Translations under genes and position numbers: made by a program | Part shown: positions 45,493 through 56,776 of the stretch, one piece after another | Layout of the letters: each line of letters starts with the position of its first letter | Numbering within the stretch: position 1 is the first letter of the stretch | Source of the DNA: Typhlomys cinereus | Lineage: Eukaryota; Chordata; Mammalia; Rodentia; Platacanthomyidae | Assembly (NCBI GenBank): GCA_023101885.1 | Contig: JALPQD010000410.1 | Coordinates: 838,142-902,141 of the forward strand | Length of the DNA: 64,000 nucleotides | Direction of reading: 5' to 3' | The notes under the pieces: model-generated | The model's database searches: none | Seen by the model: the letters and a program-made list of their open reading frames with translations, nothing else | Told to the model about the DNA's origin: nothing

Positions 45493-46776
45493 GGTAGGTA
45501 ATGGGCAGTGAAAACACATCAATTCATGGGTAATGCATCATAAAAATAAATAAAGTTAATATGACAAATAAAATGATATTTTAAGTCTTAAATGATTGAA
45601 AGTAATGTAATATAGAAAGATAGAAAACTGAACAGAAAACAGAACAGCAATGATTCTGACATGCAAGAGCACCTTGTAACCTCCCCTCAATCAGAACAGA
45701 ACTTCAATTGTTTAAGAAGAGAAAGTTTGAATAGAACTAATGAGCAGATTCTTGAGCTATTTGATAATTTAATGAATGAAGGAGTGATTCACATGAACAT
45801 ATAGGGAAAAGATTTGAATTCTGACTGATTTGAGACCCCAAAAATGGATATTGCTACAATAACATAAAATCTATAATGCATTAGAAAGTAGTTAACAAGT
45901 GTCATCAGTTCAAAGGGCATTCACGGTTAATCAAGACAATTTGAAATTCTCATAACTTTACAGCTGTATAGACAAAGAAACTTGATGAAGAGTCCCTCAA
46001 ATTTGACAGTCTTCCCCCAAAATGTGCATTGCTCTCCTGCCACTAAGATGTTATTTAAAAGTATCTCCAGTGAAGAATAATAGACAGTCACGTTAAAGAA
46101 CAGATTGGGTACCTGTTATATATTCTGTGACTTTCATAGACACAACCCTTTAAGTCACAGTGTGACAAGATGCACAGATAATGTGTTCTAAGAAGACAAT
46201 GAAGCATGCCTTGTGTTGTGTGGGGATGCAGTAAAACTTTTTAATCTAATTTTTTTTGCTTTGTAGAATTAATGAATATTAAAAAAATTGTGATCTATTT
46301 TCTCATTTTAAAGTTATTATTCACTGTTGCAACAAGTGGACTATTCTAAAGAATCACTTCAAATTGTATAAGCTGCAGAGCCTACCCTTTGTTACCAATG
46401 TTTGATCTGAATGACATTGCCAGGTAAATCCAGATAAGTGGATTTTTTTTTTTTTTTTTTTTTTTTTACTTTCCTAGGGATGGGTTTTGCATTTGCTTAT
46501 GTTTGCATTTTCTGGGACCCTCTCTTTTGGTCAAGCAAGCAAGCAAGCAAGCAGAATACCTCTAACCGTGTCTTCAGCAGCCTCAGAGTAGAAGTTTTTG
46601 CTGTGAAGTAAGATTCAACATTTTGTCTTGTTAGAACATTATGTGCTGGCTGACCAGGAGTTAGCCAATGTACTCTTTGTAACATACACACTGTTGCAGA
46701 TTTCATGCATTGGTGTGGTCCCTGAGATAGTTCCATCCAAAAGCTTGCAGTCCATGAAGACAAGGATGTTGTTTGT
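45493..46776. other. Unique AT-rich sequence with T run
   Basis: A run of about 25 T lies at 46443-46467 and a fivefold agca(a/g) patch at 46537-46552. No exon or dispersed repeat is recognised. Confidence 0.35.
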
Positions 46777-47000
46777 GGAAAGGGCCTGGTGGCTCAAGTC
46801 TGTAATCCCAGCAATTCTGCAAACTGCTATGGAAGGACGACAAAGTTCAAGATCTTCCTGGGAATCAGAGCAAGTTCAAGGCCACCTTGAGTAACTTATC
46901 AAGGCTCTACCTCAAAATAAAAGGTAAGAAGTAGGCTAGAGATAGGTAGTGTTAGAGCATTGCTTAGAAGGACTGTGAACTCGATCCCCGGTACACACAC
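46777..47000 (+). mobile_element. B1-ID dimeric SINE
   Basis: ggcctggtggctcaagtctg with taatcccagcaattctg and gttcaaggccaccttgagta is a B1 monomer ending in ctacctcaaaataaaa. It is followed by an ID-like monomer (ggctagagataggtagtgtt, gaactcgatccccggtacac). This B1-then-ID order is the reverse of B4. A GA microsatellite (47002-47063) follows. Confidence 0.82.

Positions 47001-47001
<1 letters not shown>

Positions 47002-47063
<62 letters not shown>
47002..47063. repeat. (GA)n microsatellite
   Basis: About 31 GA units at the 3' end of the B1-ID element. Confidence 0.97.
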
Positions 47064-47065
<2 letters not shown>

Positions 47066-48929
47066 TGAGGGTAAGAGGAAAGGTCCTGGTCCCATTGAAG
47101 AGCCATGAGCACCATGGAGAAGCGATGCCGCTTTTCACTTCATGAGCTGTACAGTCCCGAGGGTGAGCTAATCCACAGTGAAATAGGAAAAGTGGCTCAG
47201 CCATCAGGAAACCTTTGGTAGTTACCCCCCTCCCCATTAAGGAACTAAGTGACTTGTCGAGAAGATAGGAAGTATACCTAAGAATACAATTCTCAACTGA
47301 GCCTATGAAATTGCCCTTTTTCAATCCGATGTTAGAAAGTATTTCTCAGAATTGGCAATGTCAGATGACTGAATTGTCAATAATACCATATGGCTCAATA
47401 TAAATAGCTCTGGGGCATGATCTTTGCTTGGGGGGGGGTTCAGATCCTTGTAACACCGGACCAAATGTCCAATTTGATATGATTAATCTCTCATGTACCT
47501 GGATTATACACGTAGAGGTGTCCTTTGTCAGTCATGCATGATACGGCTGGGATGAACTCTTCCTCTGTATGCTTCTGTACACTTTTACACACAAGGAGTG
47601 GAATCAGGGTTTGATGGGGAGGTGATACCTGTCATTTATAGATCCTTGATGATGTCACAGAAGTCAGTCACACTTGATCAAGTTAAAAAAAAAAAAAACA
47701 TGGAGTTGGGACTTAGCTTGGATCCCTGGAGGACAAGGTGGACTAAACAAGGGGCAGGAAGAATGAGTGCTGGACGCTTGTCAAAGTGAACAGCCCAGCT
47801 TGGAACAGCCGAGACAAAGAGGAAAATAAGATAAAGTCATAAACATTAAATAAAATAAAATAGTTTCTATAAAATATATGAGGTTAGGATGGGGAAGGTG
47901 GGCTAAGAAAATAAAATAAAGCTGAGAAAAGCAAATTGGATGCCAACCTTTGGGAATGCTTGTGTAGACGTGTATCTTATTCTGAAGGTAATGGCCATTT
48001 CTAGAAGACCATAGAAGGGTGTCTCGGAAGGATCCCTAAGGCCCTGGCTTTCTGCATCTTGTGTCTTCCTGGGGCCTAACTACTGGAAATCTACACATAG
48101 AGGGGCTTGGTTGGATTAGCACTGTGAGGTAACAGGTAGAGCATCCAAGGAGACTGATTTGCAGATTAGCAAAGTGTACTGGTTTCCCTGGGAGTGTCTT
48201 AAAAACCTCAGATTCAAAGAAGGAGCCCAATAGCTTCCTGGGATCAGGAAGAATGAGTTCGGTCCACCAAGTAGCTAGTACATGTCATTAACAGTACCGC
48301 AAGTAGAACTTGGTAGGACACACCTCCCCACTCCTCCCACGTCTCTCACACATACGAGTGCCTGTGGTGGGGAAGAAGAAAGTTTGCAGTGGGAGAAAGT
48401 AGGGGATTAGGTGATAAGGGATAAATAAGACAGGAATTCATTGTATTAATGTGTAAATCCCCCAAAGAAAATAGATATGTAAAGAATGGACTCATGTAAT
48501 GAGTGTAATGAACACTGCCTCTCCATATAGATCAAAGGTCCTAGTCACCAGGGGAAACCACCTCCACGGAGACCAAGGGTCCCAGCCACCAGGTGCAGCT
48601 CTTGAGAAGCCATCCATATCACTGCTGTAAAAGTCCCCCACTGTTGCAATATTTAGATCACTGTAGCGACAAGGGAGAAGAGTAACAATGATGCATGCCC
48701 AGTATTAATATGGAAAAATAAGCAATGCAAGTGGTGATAAGGACTATTATCAAAACATAAACCAGTTCGAGAGGGAGAAACGAATGGATGTTTTCCTTTT
48801 GAAACAGACTGGGTTTGTGAGTGCTATAATATCATTTCATATGGGGAAACAATCACTTTGTCTCTCATCTTCCTTTTCTCAAAATCTTAAATAGTAAAAT
48901 CCACTAAATGAAAAAAACAATCCAAAGCC
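47064..48929. other. Unique sequence upstream of the CpG island
   Basis: No interspersed repeat is confidently recognised over about 1.9 kb. An A run lies at 47684-47698. 48530-48620 contains a small imperfect duplication (aggtcctagtcaccagggga, gggtcccagccaccaggtgc). No exon is identified. Confidence 0.35.
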
Positions 48930-49140
48930 CTCAACCCTTCTCTAGCCATCGGAAAAGCCCGCGCACAGCTGATACCATTTAGTCGTTAATTACATTCCCC
49001 GGGTTTTCTATTGTTTTGCCGCCAGCCTCACATGCTCAAAATAGACCCTAAGCGCCTTGAAGACAGGAACCGGCCTTTGGACTGTGTCTGGGCCACAGAT
49101 TGCAGGTACGAATCAAAGGTTCACGTTTGAGTAATTAACC
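48930..49140. promoter_or_regulatory. Candidate promoter-proximal conserved element with L2 remnant
   Basis: Unique sequence just upstream of the CpG island with CpGs, a TAAT-core string (tcgttaattacattccccgg) and agtaattaaccgagg. The segment at 49042-49110 (accctaagcgccttgaagac, ggactgtgtctgggccacag) resembles the conserved L2/MIR 3' tail, a kind of sequence often retained as regulatory DNA. Function is inferred from position and composition only. Confidence 0.35.
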
Positions 49141-49404
49141 GAGGGGAGATGTCTTCAATCCCAGTCTGCAGCGTGGCCTTTGGGAGCAGCCCGGCGTGGC
49201 CCCCCACGGAGGACAGTGTCTTGCTCCCCGCACCCCAAAGCCTCTCAGTGTCGCCGCCGTTCCCCGCTGCGGCCAGGAGGAGGCGCCACGGACTCGGGTT
49301 AAGTCATTCTCACCCCCCAAGCTACCCCACTTCTCCCCCACACCCCTCCCCACCCCCAGCCCATGACGTGGAAAGCGGCCTCCACCGAGAGTCTAAGCTA
49401 TCCG

Positions 49405-49440
49405 GGTGAAGGGGTTTGGGGGTGGGGTGGGGTGGGGGGC
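49405..49440 (+). other. G-quadruplex-prone run in the island
   Basis: Five runs of four or more G are separated by one to three bases (gggggtggggtggggtgggg), a strong quadruplex pattern on the plus strand. Confidence 0.75.
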
Positions 49441-49520
49441 GTGGAACAAGCGGACACACGCGCACAGGCACAGCCTGCTCGGTGGGTTTCTCCTCCCACC
49501 CGAGCCCGTGTGTGAGAGGT

Positions 49521-49523
<3 letters not shown>

Positions 49524-49567
<44 letters not shown>

Positions 49568-49590
49568 ATGTGCATGCATGCGCGCGCGCG
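49524..49590. repeat. (GT)n followed by alternating GC/CA, Z-DNA-prone
   Basis: About 21 GT units are followed by gcatgtgcatgcatgcgcgc and more CG steps, an unbroken alternating purine-pyrimidine run inside the promoter. Confidence 0.95.
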
Positions 49591-50499
49591 GCAGGTTTCT
49601 TGGTGTGAGACCCACATCCAGACCAGGCAACCTGTGATGTCCCCGCCCTCCCCGCGTCGCCGGTGATTAATACCCCCCCCTTTTTTTCTTACAGTCCCCT
49701 CCTCCCCCCTCCTCGCTGCCGATGCCGAGAGCGGTTGACTTGCCCCCGCCCGCTTCCCCTCCCCCGGCTCCCATCACCACCAACTGGAATCTGGGCTCCT
49801 GCCTCTCCACCCCCCATCTTTTTTTTTTTTTTTTTCTTTTTTAGAAGGAAGGTTCCCCCCGCCCCCTTCCCCAAAGTACTTCCTTGGGCTTCTTCACCTC
49901 TAGGAAATCTCGGGGCTTCGCTCTATGGCAAAGTGCTCAGGGTGAGGCCGTTCTCCATCCATCCCCGCCATCCAGCCGTTCTGGAGTCCGAGAATGCCTT
50001 TCCTTAGGCTTTGCGAGAAAGAGTCGTGAACTTCAAAACCCGGGAGGCTGACGATTCACCCTGCTTTGCAGGGACCGAGCACCCCTCAAACCCTCGCCGC
50101 CATCCGCCTCCCCTCTCTGGACACTCCACCGCCGCGGACGCACTTGGAGCCGGTACGCCAAGGCTCGCTTTGGAGTCTCTGGTCCCAATTTTGGGTTTTG
50201 GGGGGAACTAGGCAGATAAAGGATGGAGATCCTGGCACTGTTAACCAACCTGGTGTGAGGGAAAGCTCTTCGATCCAGCAGCACCCGGCACTTGCTAATT
50301 TGGATTTTTTTTTTTTTTTTGGAGGGGGGTTTGTTTGTTTTACTAAAAGGATTTTTTTGGGGTGCAGGGAGGGTTGCGAGGGGAAGGGCTGCCTTTGATC
50401 TTTGGAGGGGATTAATCCCTTCTAGTCGGGAGGCCGGGCAGCCGTGCCGTGGCGGGAAGCCACGCACCGCGACCCTCTGTCCAATCCTCTGGGTGCAGG

Positions 50500-50553
50500 T
50501 GAAGCTCGGTGCGCTGCCCATCAGCGCGGCGGCGGCGTGAGTGTGCGCGGGGG
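50500..50553 (+). other. Candidate 3' end of a first non-coding exon
   Basis: Consensus-like 5' splice sites gtgagt occur at 50537 (after cggcggc) and 50554 (after cgcgggg). Either could pair with the acceptor at 51155/51156, giving an intron of about 600 bases. The 5' end of such an exon cannot be set from sequence. An unspliced, continuous 5' UTR is also possible. Confidence 0.3.
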
Positions 50554-51155
50554 GTGAGTGTGAGTGCGCGCGGGGGCGCGTGTGCGTCGGGGGCGTGTGT
50601 GTGTGCGCGCGTGTCAGTGTGCCCCTTCCAAGAAATGCCCAGTGTGCAGCCGGTGCACAGTCAGAACCCATTCAGCACGAGCGCCCGGAGTGGGAGGAGG
50701 CGCTGCTGCGGGAGGACATGGGGAGAGCGAGACAGACAGCAATGCAGATGGGGCTGGGGGCCGCACTTGCTGGCGAGTTAAGTGGGCATGGTGCTTCTGC
50801 GTGTGAGTGTGAGTGTGTGCGTGTGGCTCTGCCGAGCCTCTCCTCCCTCCCAGCCTCCTTGCTTCCCACTTGCCTCCTTCCCTGTCTCCTCTTCCATTCA
50901 GCCTGGCTTTTCCCACCTCGCATCCAAGCCGGTCCCAGGAATGGTATAGCCAGACCTTTTCTGAATTATTTATAGATCCGTGCCAGCTGTTTTCAATCCC
51001 TCTCGTGTGCACTCTGTGGGAACTGCGGGGTTTCCTCCCCTTTTCCTTATAATGACTTGATATCTTTTTTTTTTCCGGCATGCATTTTGCTTCCCCTCCG
51101 GGGGACACTCGGATCAAACCTTGACTGCCTGTGTTTTTTTTTTCCCCTCCCTTAG

Positions 51156-51595
51156 GAAGGGGACGCTTTGAGAATGACCATGCTCCACAGAGGGACCCAG
51201 CCGGCCCCCTGCATCTCCACACAGAGCCTCCTCTACTAAAGCTCCGAAAATCAAAAAAAAAAAAAAATACATTGCCAGAAGACTCCTTAAAAATCTATAT
51301 TACGACCACTCACTTCACATGCAAATGGAATAATTCCTCTGGATTCTGCATTGTGAGCTGCGCTCCACACCCTGAAATTACCTTTGAATTAAACCCTTTT
51401 TCTTAGAGAATTTGCATCTCTTCAACACTCAAGATTAAAATAACATTTATGCTACATTGGATTTTAAATTCTCTTCCACCCTTTATCCTTCGTCTTTCCT
51501 ATGTGGATATGCAAGCCAGAAGAGGACCCTGGATATTCCCAACATGCTCGCTCCCTTAATCTCTCCGTCTAGAGGTTTGGCTTCTACAAACCAAG
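51156..51595 (+). other. Probable 5' untranslated exon of an unidentified gene
   Basis: A strong polypyrimidine tract and AG precede it (tttttttttcccctcccttag, AG at 51154-51155), and a good donor follows (ccaag|gtaggg, exon end 51595). The 440-base interior has stops in all frames and several upstream-ATG minicistrons, for example one beginning at 51449. Splice-bounded, non-coding and next to a CpG island, it fits a 5' UTR exon of a gene whose coding part lies to the right. I could not match it to a named gene; a long non-coding RNA is the alternative. Confidence 0.5.
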
Positions 51596-54500
51596 GTAGG
51601 GCAAATTCTATTTTATTTTTTCCTCACTTGGGGTGGGGATTCCTTGTTTGTATCTGCCTCTTCCAATCTCTCTCAGATGGATCTTTTGGGAAGAAAAGAT
51701 AACATGTAATCAAAATAATGCTTTTTTTTTTTTTTTTTTTTTTTTTTTTTGGAAAAGGCTTGTATGACAAAGGAGGGGGGATCTCCCATGTTATTTCTTC
51801 CCTTTTCTCATCAAACAGGTTTTGGATTTGGGGAGAAGTGGTGTGGGTTGGTGTGTGTAGGCACAGATGATGTTGGAGGGCACAAGGGATACATGTCTAC
51901 ATACAGACATGACCAACCCGGAGACCTGTATGATTTCCCACTTAAACAGCATTTTATTCTCTCAGAGGAAATATTTGATTTTTTTTTATGAGAATCTAGA
52001 TGTTCTCCCCCATGCTGGTTGTTTCTTCTTGCCATCTTCGTTTTCTCTTTCTCATCTCCTACCTTTACCTTTCTAGGCATCCTTTCTATGCTCTGTTTTT
52101 TTTTTTTTTTTTAAATGATCATGATTACTGTGGTTATTGCCCTGAAATCCACTTGGTGTCTAAAGAAAGGGTTGACCCTGGGCCCAGAGATCCCGGGAGG
52201 CCTCTTACAGAAGGGCAGGTGGAGAGGGGGAAGTGGGCTGGTTTTCGAGCACCTGGAATTGTGGGTGCTGTAGGTCGAGGACCTAAATCTTAAGCTTGAA
52301 AAGAAGGAATTCTCTCCACATCCTGCTTTTCATTTATATCCTCTTTTCCATGTGCTATTATTTTTGAGCTGCAAATTTCTCCTTCTGTCTACACATCTAT
52401 TTATACCCGCATATCCTACAAGCAAACTGTTACTTCCACACTCTTGCAAAATGGCTATCATGCAGAGGTCTAAAATGCTGTGCATGTGGAAGGGGTGCAG
52501 AATTCGACACGTGAGTCTTTGTGTTAAACAAAGAGATGTGTTGTTTGCATGTGTTCGTCTCGTACCCTCGAAAATAGGGTGGATATTTTAAATTTTTTTC
52601 ACCCTCTCATCCATTTTAACAACATGTGCACCGTGGTTGGGCAGCATTTAGAATGTATTTGAAAAAAAAAAAAGAAATAGCAGAAACAGACAAGACTTAG
52701 CTAATGACTCTTCAGCCAGTCACTTGGGCAATCCAAGACAACTCCTGAGAAATCAGATCATTCCTGGCTCTAGGGCCATGATGAGGAGCTCATCCTGCTC
52801 CACAGGCCAAACACCCCCAAACTCTGAGGGCACTCAAATACAGGAATCAGGTTGGGGAAAAAGGGTCTTCAAAAAAATATACAGCAGAATCATTTGCATT
52901 CAGTAGTCTTCCTCCAAGCATTCCTTCCCCTCACCCGAAATATTTTCTTCCTGGCATTTTACAAAACAGTAATCCTTCGAAACAATCTAAAAAATTCTAA
53001 ATGGTCGTGGGGTGAAGTAGTGAAAGGTTCCTATCATTCAGCATGATAGTGGACGAGAGTTCTTTATTATCCAGAAAGGTCGGTTGCCAGCCAAATTTAT
53101 TGCCCTGTCCTCTAGGTTTCGTTCTTTGGAGCTCTCGTTGCTGAGCCATTAACGCTGGTAACCATGGTGTAAAGAGAGGGAGAGGGTGGGATCCTGGTTT
53201 GAACCATGTTCTCAGCATGTCTACAAATAGCTGAGGTTATCAGTGTGTGCTCGCCTGAGACACGTGAGCTGGCTTCCCATCCACTTCTACTCCTTCAGGT
53301 GGGAGGGCGAATGGTTCATTTCACTTCAAAATGGAGCAGAGGTATGAGGGAGCAAGGCCGCTCCAGAGGAAGCGAGTTTATCCATTGATGGACAAGGAGC
53401 GGTGGCTTCTGATGGGGCAAGTGTCTCTTGTGGCCCTGTTGTCCGGAGCACCTGAGTGGGAACTTTGGAATGTTCTTGGCAATAAGGCCAACAAGGAGGC
53501 CCTTTGACAGGGCCATGGCCACCCAATACATCTTCGGTCTGATCAAGTTAAGTTCTAGACTGTCAGTAGTTGACCCAAAGACTAGGCTCAAAGGGTTGAG
53601 TTTAAAAGGGTCGAATTAGGAGGACAAGAAGGAAGATAGGGTGAGAAAGAGGTGGTCCAACTTGAACAGACTTGCTAGGATTCAAGGACGCGTGGCCACA
53701 GGTTGCTCTTGGTAGAGACAGGTGCCCCCTCTCCTTGTATGCAGCGCCCATGTGACTGTGGCTCAGTAGTGTTCTGGCCTCTTTGCTTCTCTGTCTCTGT
53801 TTCTGTCTCTCTCTCCCTCTCCCCTCTTGACATAAAGAACCAACTGGGTTTGCCTTTGTCTCCTCGGCTTCTGTGCTGTGAGTTACAAGGGAAGCTACTG
53901 GCAGGAATTCTGAAGAGTGAATTGAATTGCAATCAAAGAGTCTTCATGATGTGTGATTGAGAGGGAAATCTTGATAGGAAATAACCACTTTGGGGGTCGG
54001 GTGGGGTAGATGGATCAAGAGGTTAGCGCGGTAGTTTTCAGGGAAGTAGAGCCACATGGGGGATCTCTAGTCCTGGGTTCCAGGTATGGCGAGGTATGGT
54101 GGACCTGTGAGCGCATCACAGAGGACAGATGGCAACAGGAAAGGAGAGGAGCAAGGCACGCTGCGGGGCCGTCTGATTTCTCTCTCCTGTTGGTTCCAGC
54201 TTTGGCAAGCCTATCTGCCTGCAGCCGGTTCTTGCGCTGTCTCTGGATATATGTGCTTTTTGTGGATGCAGGCAGAGAGATAAATGAGAGAAAAATGACA
54301 GGAGAGAAGCGGAGAGAAATTCCTCTAGTCACTACTTTGCACACCAGGTGTTTGCTAAGGCTGGCTGAGCAGAGCGACATCTTCTGGAGGGAGGGTGAAT
54401 GGCAGGAACCTGGATTGGGTGTTCTGTTCTACCTCTGAAAAGATGGCTTCAGAACCTAGACTGTTTTCCTGGTCCTTCCACTCTGTGTGCTTAGCCTTGG

Positions 54501-55645
54501 ACTGGGCGGGACAGTGGTCACCTCTAAGAGACACACTGGACCAGAAATTAGGGGGTTGAATGAGTCAGTGGTGTTTGACAGGGAGAAACAGGACTAAGTG
54601 GATCCAGTCATTGGCTGCTGTGCTACCTGGTGAAACATTTTTCCATTTCCTACATGGCTATGATGAACCTAGGGGGTAGACTGACTGACTCTCTCTCTCT
54701 TTCTCTCCATGAGTCAAATGAAGGTGACATTTGCACTAGTACTAATAAGCTGTTGTGAAAAATTAGTTGATGTTTATGGATGATGACTTACGGGAAGAAC
54801 AGGTTGGATGTCACCTGGAAACTAGGGAGAAGAAGGAATCCAGCCCTCATCTACCCATTGCATAGGTTGGAAGCTATAAACCTTAGTGATCGCCCTCTTT
54901 CTTTAACAATGAAGACAGGGGCTGATCTAACCTCTCACTCCTGGTAACTTGGTAGGGTTAAGAGTCATAAGTTTTCCCTCTTCTCATGGCTATTTTATAT
55001 CTTCCTTAAGAGTTCTAGAAATCAATCCCCTCTCCCTCTGTCAGCAAACTCCCTTTTCAGTCTCTGCCATCATGCACTTGATTATACAAGTCCCCTTTGT
55101 CTCTATAAGTGAATATGGATCAGAAGAGCCACTGGTCTAATGAATTGTTCCCATTATTTTAAAGTGCATCTCCTGGTTTTAACCACCCTGGGCTGTCGAT
55201 TAGCAGCTGAATTGATGTTGTGTCCCAGAGGGAGGCCCAAAGTGGCAGAACACGGTGCAGTCGGTAGAGGGAGCACACAGAACTCAGAGGAGGTGGGTTT
55301 CTGAGGTCCGCTTCCAGATCTTGTCTGTTAGGGACTGTTGAGCAAAATCCATTGGGTCGATGGGCTTTTGTGGGGCTTGTTAGCTGCAGGGGTGTGTGTG
55401 AGAGATACTCCAGATGTTCCTGGTGTTCTCCTAACCCCTTTACTTCCTTCTGTCCACTTTCTAGCATCGTCAGCTGGGGTTGGCAGGGAACTAACCCCAT
55501 GGTCCTGTTGCCCTCTGTTACGGTGTCCCTTGAGGGCCCCAAGCAGTCGCTTTGTGTTCCTTCTGTAGCTTGCCAGCCCGTATTCACGCTTCTCAATACA
55601 CTTTTCCCTCTGAACTTTGTGTGTTTACATGCCCTCTTTCCTTCC
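51596..55645. other. Probable intron, repeat-poor
   Basis: Contains a run of about 29 T (51722-51750), a further T run at 52098-52112 and short CT tracts (53780-53825, 54690-54705). No SINE, LTR or L1 is recognised over about 4 kb, unlike the left side. Open frames at 53316-53591 minus, 54010-54438 plus and 55159-55596 minus are unrecognised. Confidence 0.4.
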
Positions 55646-55750
55646 CTAAGAAGTTTACAATCTTTTCAAGGGCAGAGACAAATTCATCCTGGAATCACTG
55701 ATACTTAGCACAGTGACTGGCATATAACAGAAACTCATAGCACTGTAAAT
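55646..55750 (+). mobile_element. Ancient L2/MIR 3'-tail fragment
   Basis: agtttacaatcttttcaagg, gcagagacaaattcatcctg, cttagcacagtgactggcat and acagaaactcatagcactgt follow the L2/MIR 3' consensus order. Confidence 0.75.
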
Positions 55751-56329
55751 GAACACCCAGAGAGAGGGCACAGTATTCATTAGTCAGTGGAGCTATATGC
55801 TTTTTTTTGTTTGATGAGTGTAAGAAAAGTTGACGATTTGTCATAGGATGGATCAAAGAGATCAAGCACCCAGACATCTGAGCAGGCATCTATTCTGTCT
55901 TCTCGTGTCCCGGATGAAGAGACTGAGATACCAAGACCCGCTTTTCCTGAGTTGTGTGGCTCCTTCTTGGTGGTGTTTCCTATACAGCACCTTTGATTGC
56001 AAAGAGAGGTGACAGTTCTGTCTGTAGATTTCACATGTCTTCTCCAGGACTTTGAGAACAAACTTCGTCATATCTGGGAGGTCTCAGGGATTTCGTCAGA
56101 ACTGCGCATTCCCACTGGGCAGGTCTGTGGTGAGATCTAGCCTTTTGCTTTCTCTCGTGATAAAGTTTGTACACCACGGGTCTCAGGTCTACATCATGCT
56201 TGCATCTGGTTCCATATCATGGTGAACACTGAAATGTTGTAGGAGATGGAGAGGGACTTAGCACATCTTTGTTTTTCAAAACAATATCAGAAATCAGTGA
56301 TATATTTAAGTAAACCTATTCCGATATTT
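55751..56329. other. Unique sequence
   Basis: A weak MIR-like piece (ccggatgaagagactgagat) may lie at 55905-55970. Otherwise nothing is recognised. Confidence 0.3.
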
Positions 56330-56572
56330 TTTAATGTGTGTGTGTATGTGTGTGTGTATGCGCTTATCAGAGGACATTAAATGTCCCCGTGGAAGATCAA
56401 GGGCACTTCTATCTCCTTTTTGCTTCACTCTGGGATTTCCCATACTCCCCCCACCAGGGCCCAAAGCATAGGCTATTTCCATCTGGCATTTTTTACATGA
56501 GACCTGGGATCCGAACTCAGGTCCTTCTGCTCTCGAGACAGTGTCTCAAGTCCTGAGCCATCTCTCCAGCCC
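56330..56572 (-). mobile_element. tRNA-derived SINE, older subfamily
   Basis: GT-rich tail, ccgtggaagatcaagggcac, ctctgggatttcccatactc and intact reverse-complement head ctgagccatctctccagccc. Confidence 0.9.
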
Positions 56573-56577
56573 TGTTC

Positions 56578-56776
56578 TGTTTTTAACACTTTGTTTATCT
56601 TTATGTACTGTGTGCATGTATATGCAGGCATGTACACGTGCCTGTATGTGGAGGCTGGAGCAGAGCCCTCTGGGGCTGGTTTTCTCTTCTCTCTTGTGAA
56701 CTCTTTAGGGCTGTAGCTCAAGCTGTCAGACTTGGGGGACAAGCACTTCAGCCTGCTGAGTCCTCTCGCTGGCCCT
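56578..56776 (-). mobile_element. B4-type SINE fragment
   Basis: GT/CA-rich start, ggaggctggagcagagccct, gactgtagct-like cagcctgctgagtcctctcg and end ctggccctg, a degraded reverse-complement head directly beside the preceding SINE. Confidence 0.6.

Larger units (their letters stand above)
49141..50830. promoter_or_regulatory. CpG island promoter
   Basis: This is the only CpG-rich block in the window. Density is highest at 49190-49290, 50080-50160 and 50420-50620 (cagcgcggcggcggcgtgag). No TATA box stands out, as is usual for CpG island promoters. The island is broken by a (GT)n run and T runs. The spliced segment on its right, at 51156-51595, suggests plus-strand transcription, but bidirectional use is possible. 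Confidence 0.8.

Noticed and set aside
50033..51222. Minus-strand open frames of 212 and 202 codons over the CpG island
   Set aside because: GC-rich sequence has few stops by chance. The translations are dominated by low-complexity His/Thr/Pro/Arg stretches from microsatellites and A runs, with no recognisable domain.
53316..53591. 91-codon minus-strand open frame, considered as a ribosomal-protein retrocopy
   Set aside because: A superficial match at the internal start did not extend along the protein; no poly-A tail or target duplication was seen.
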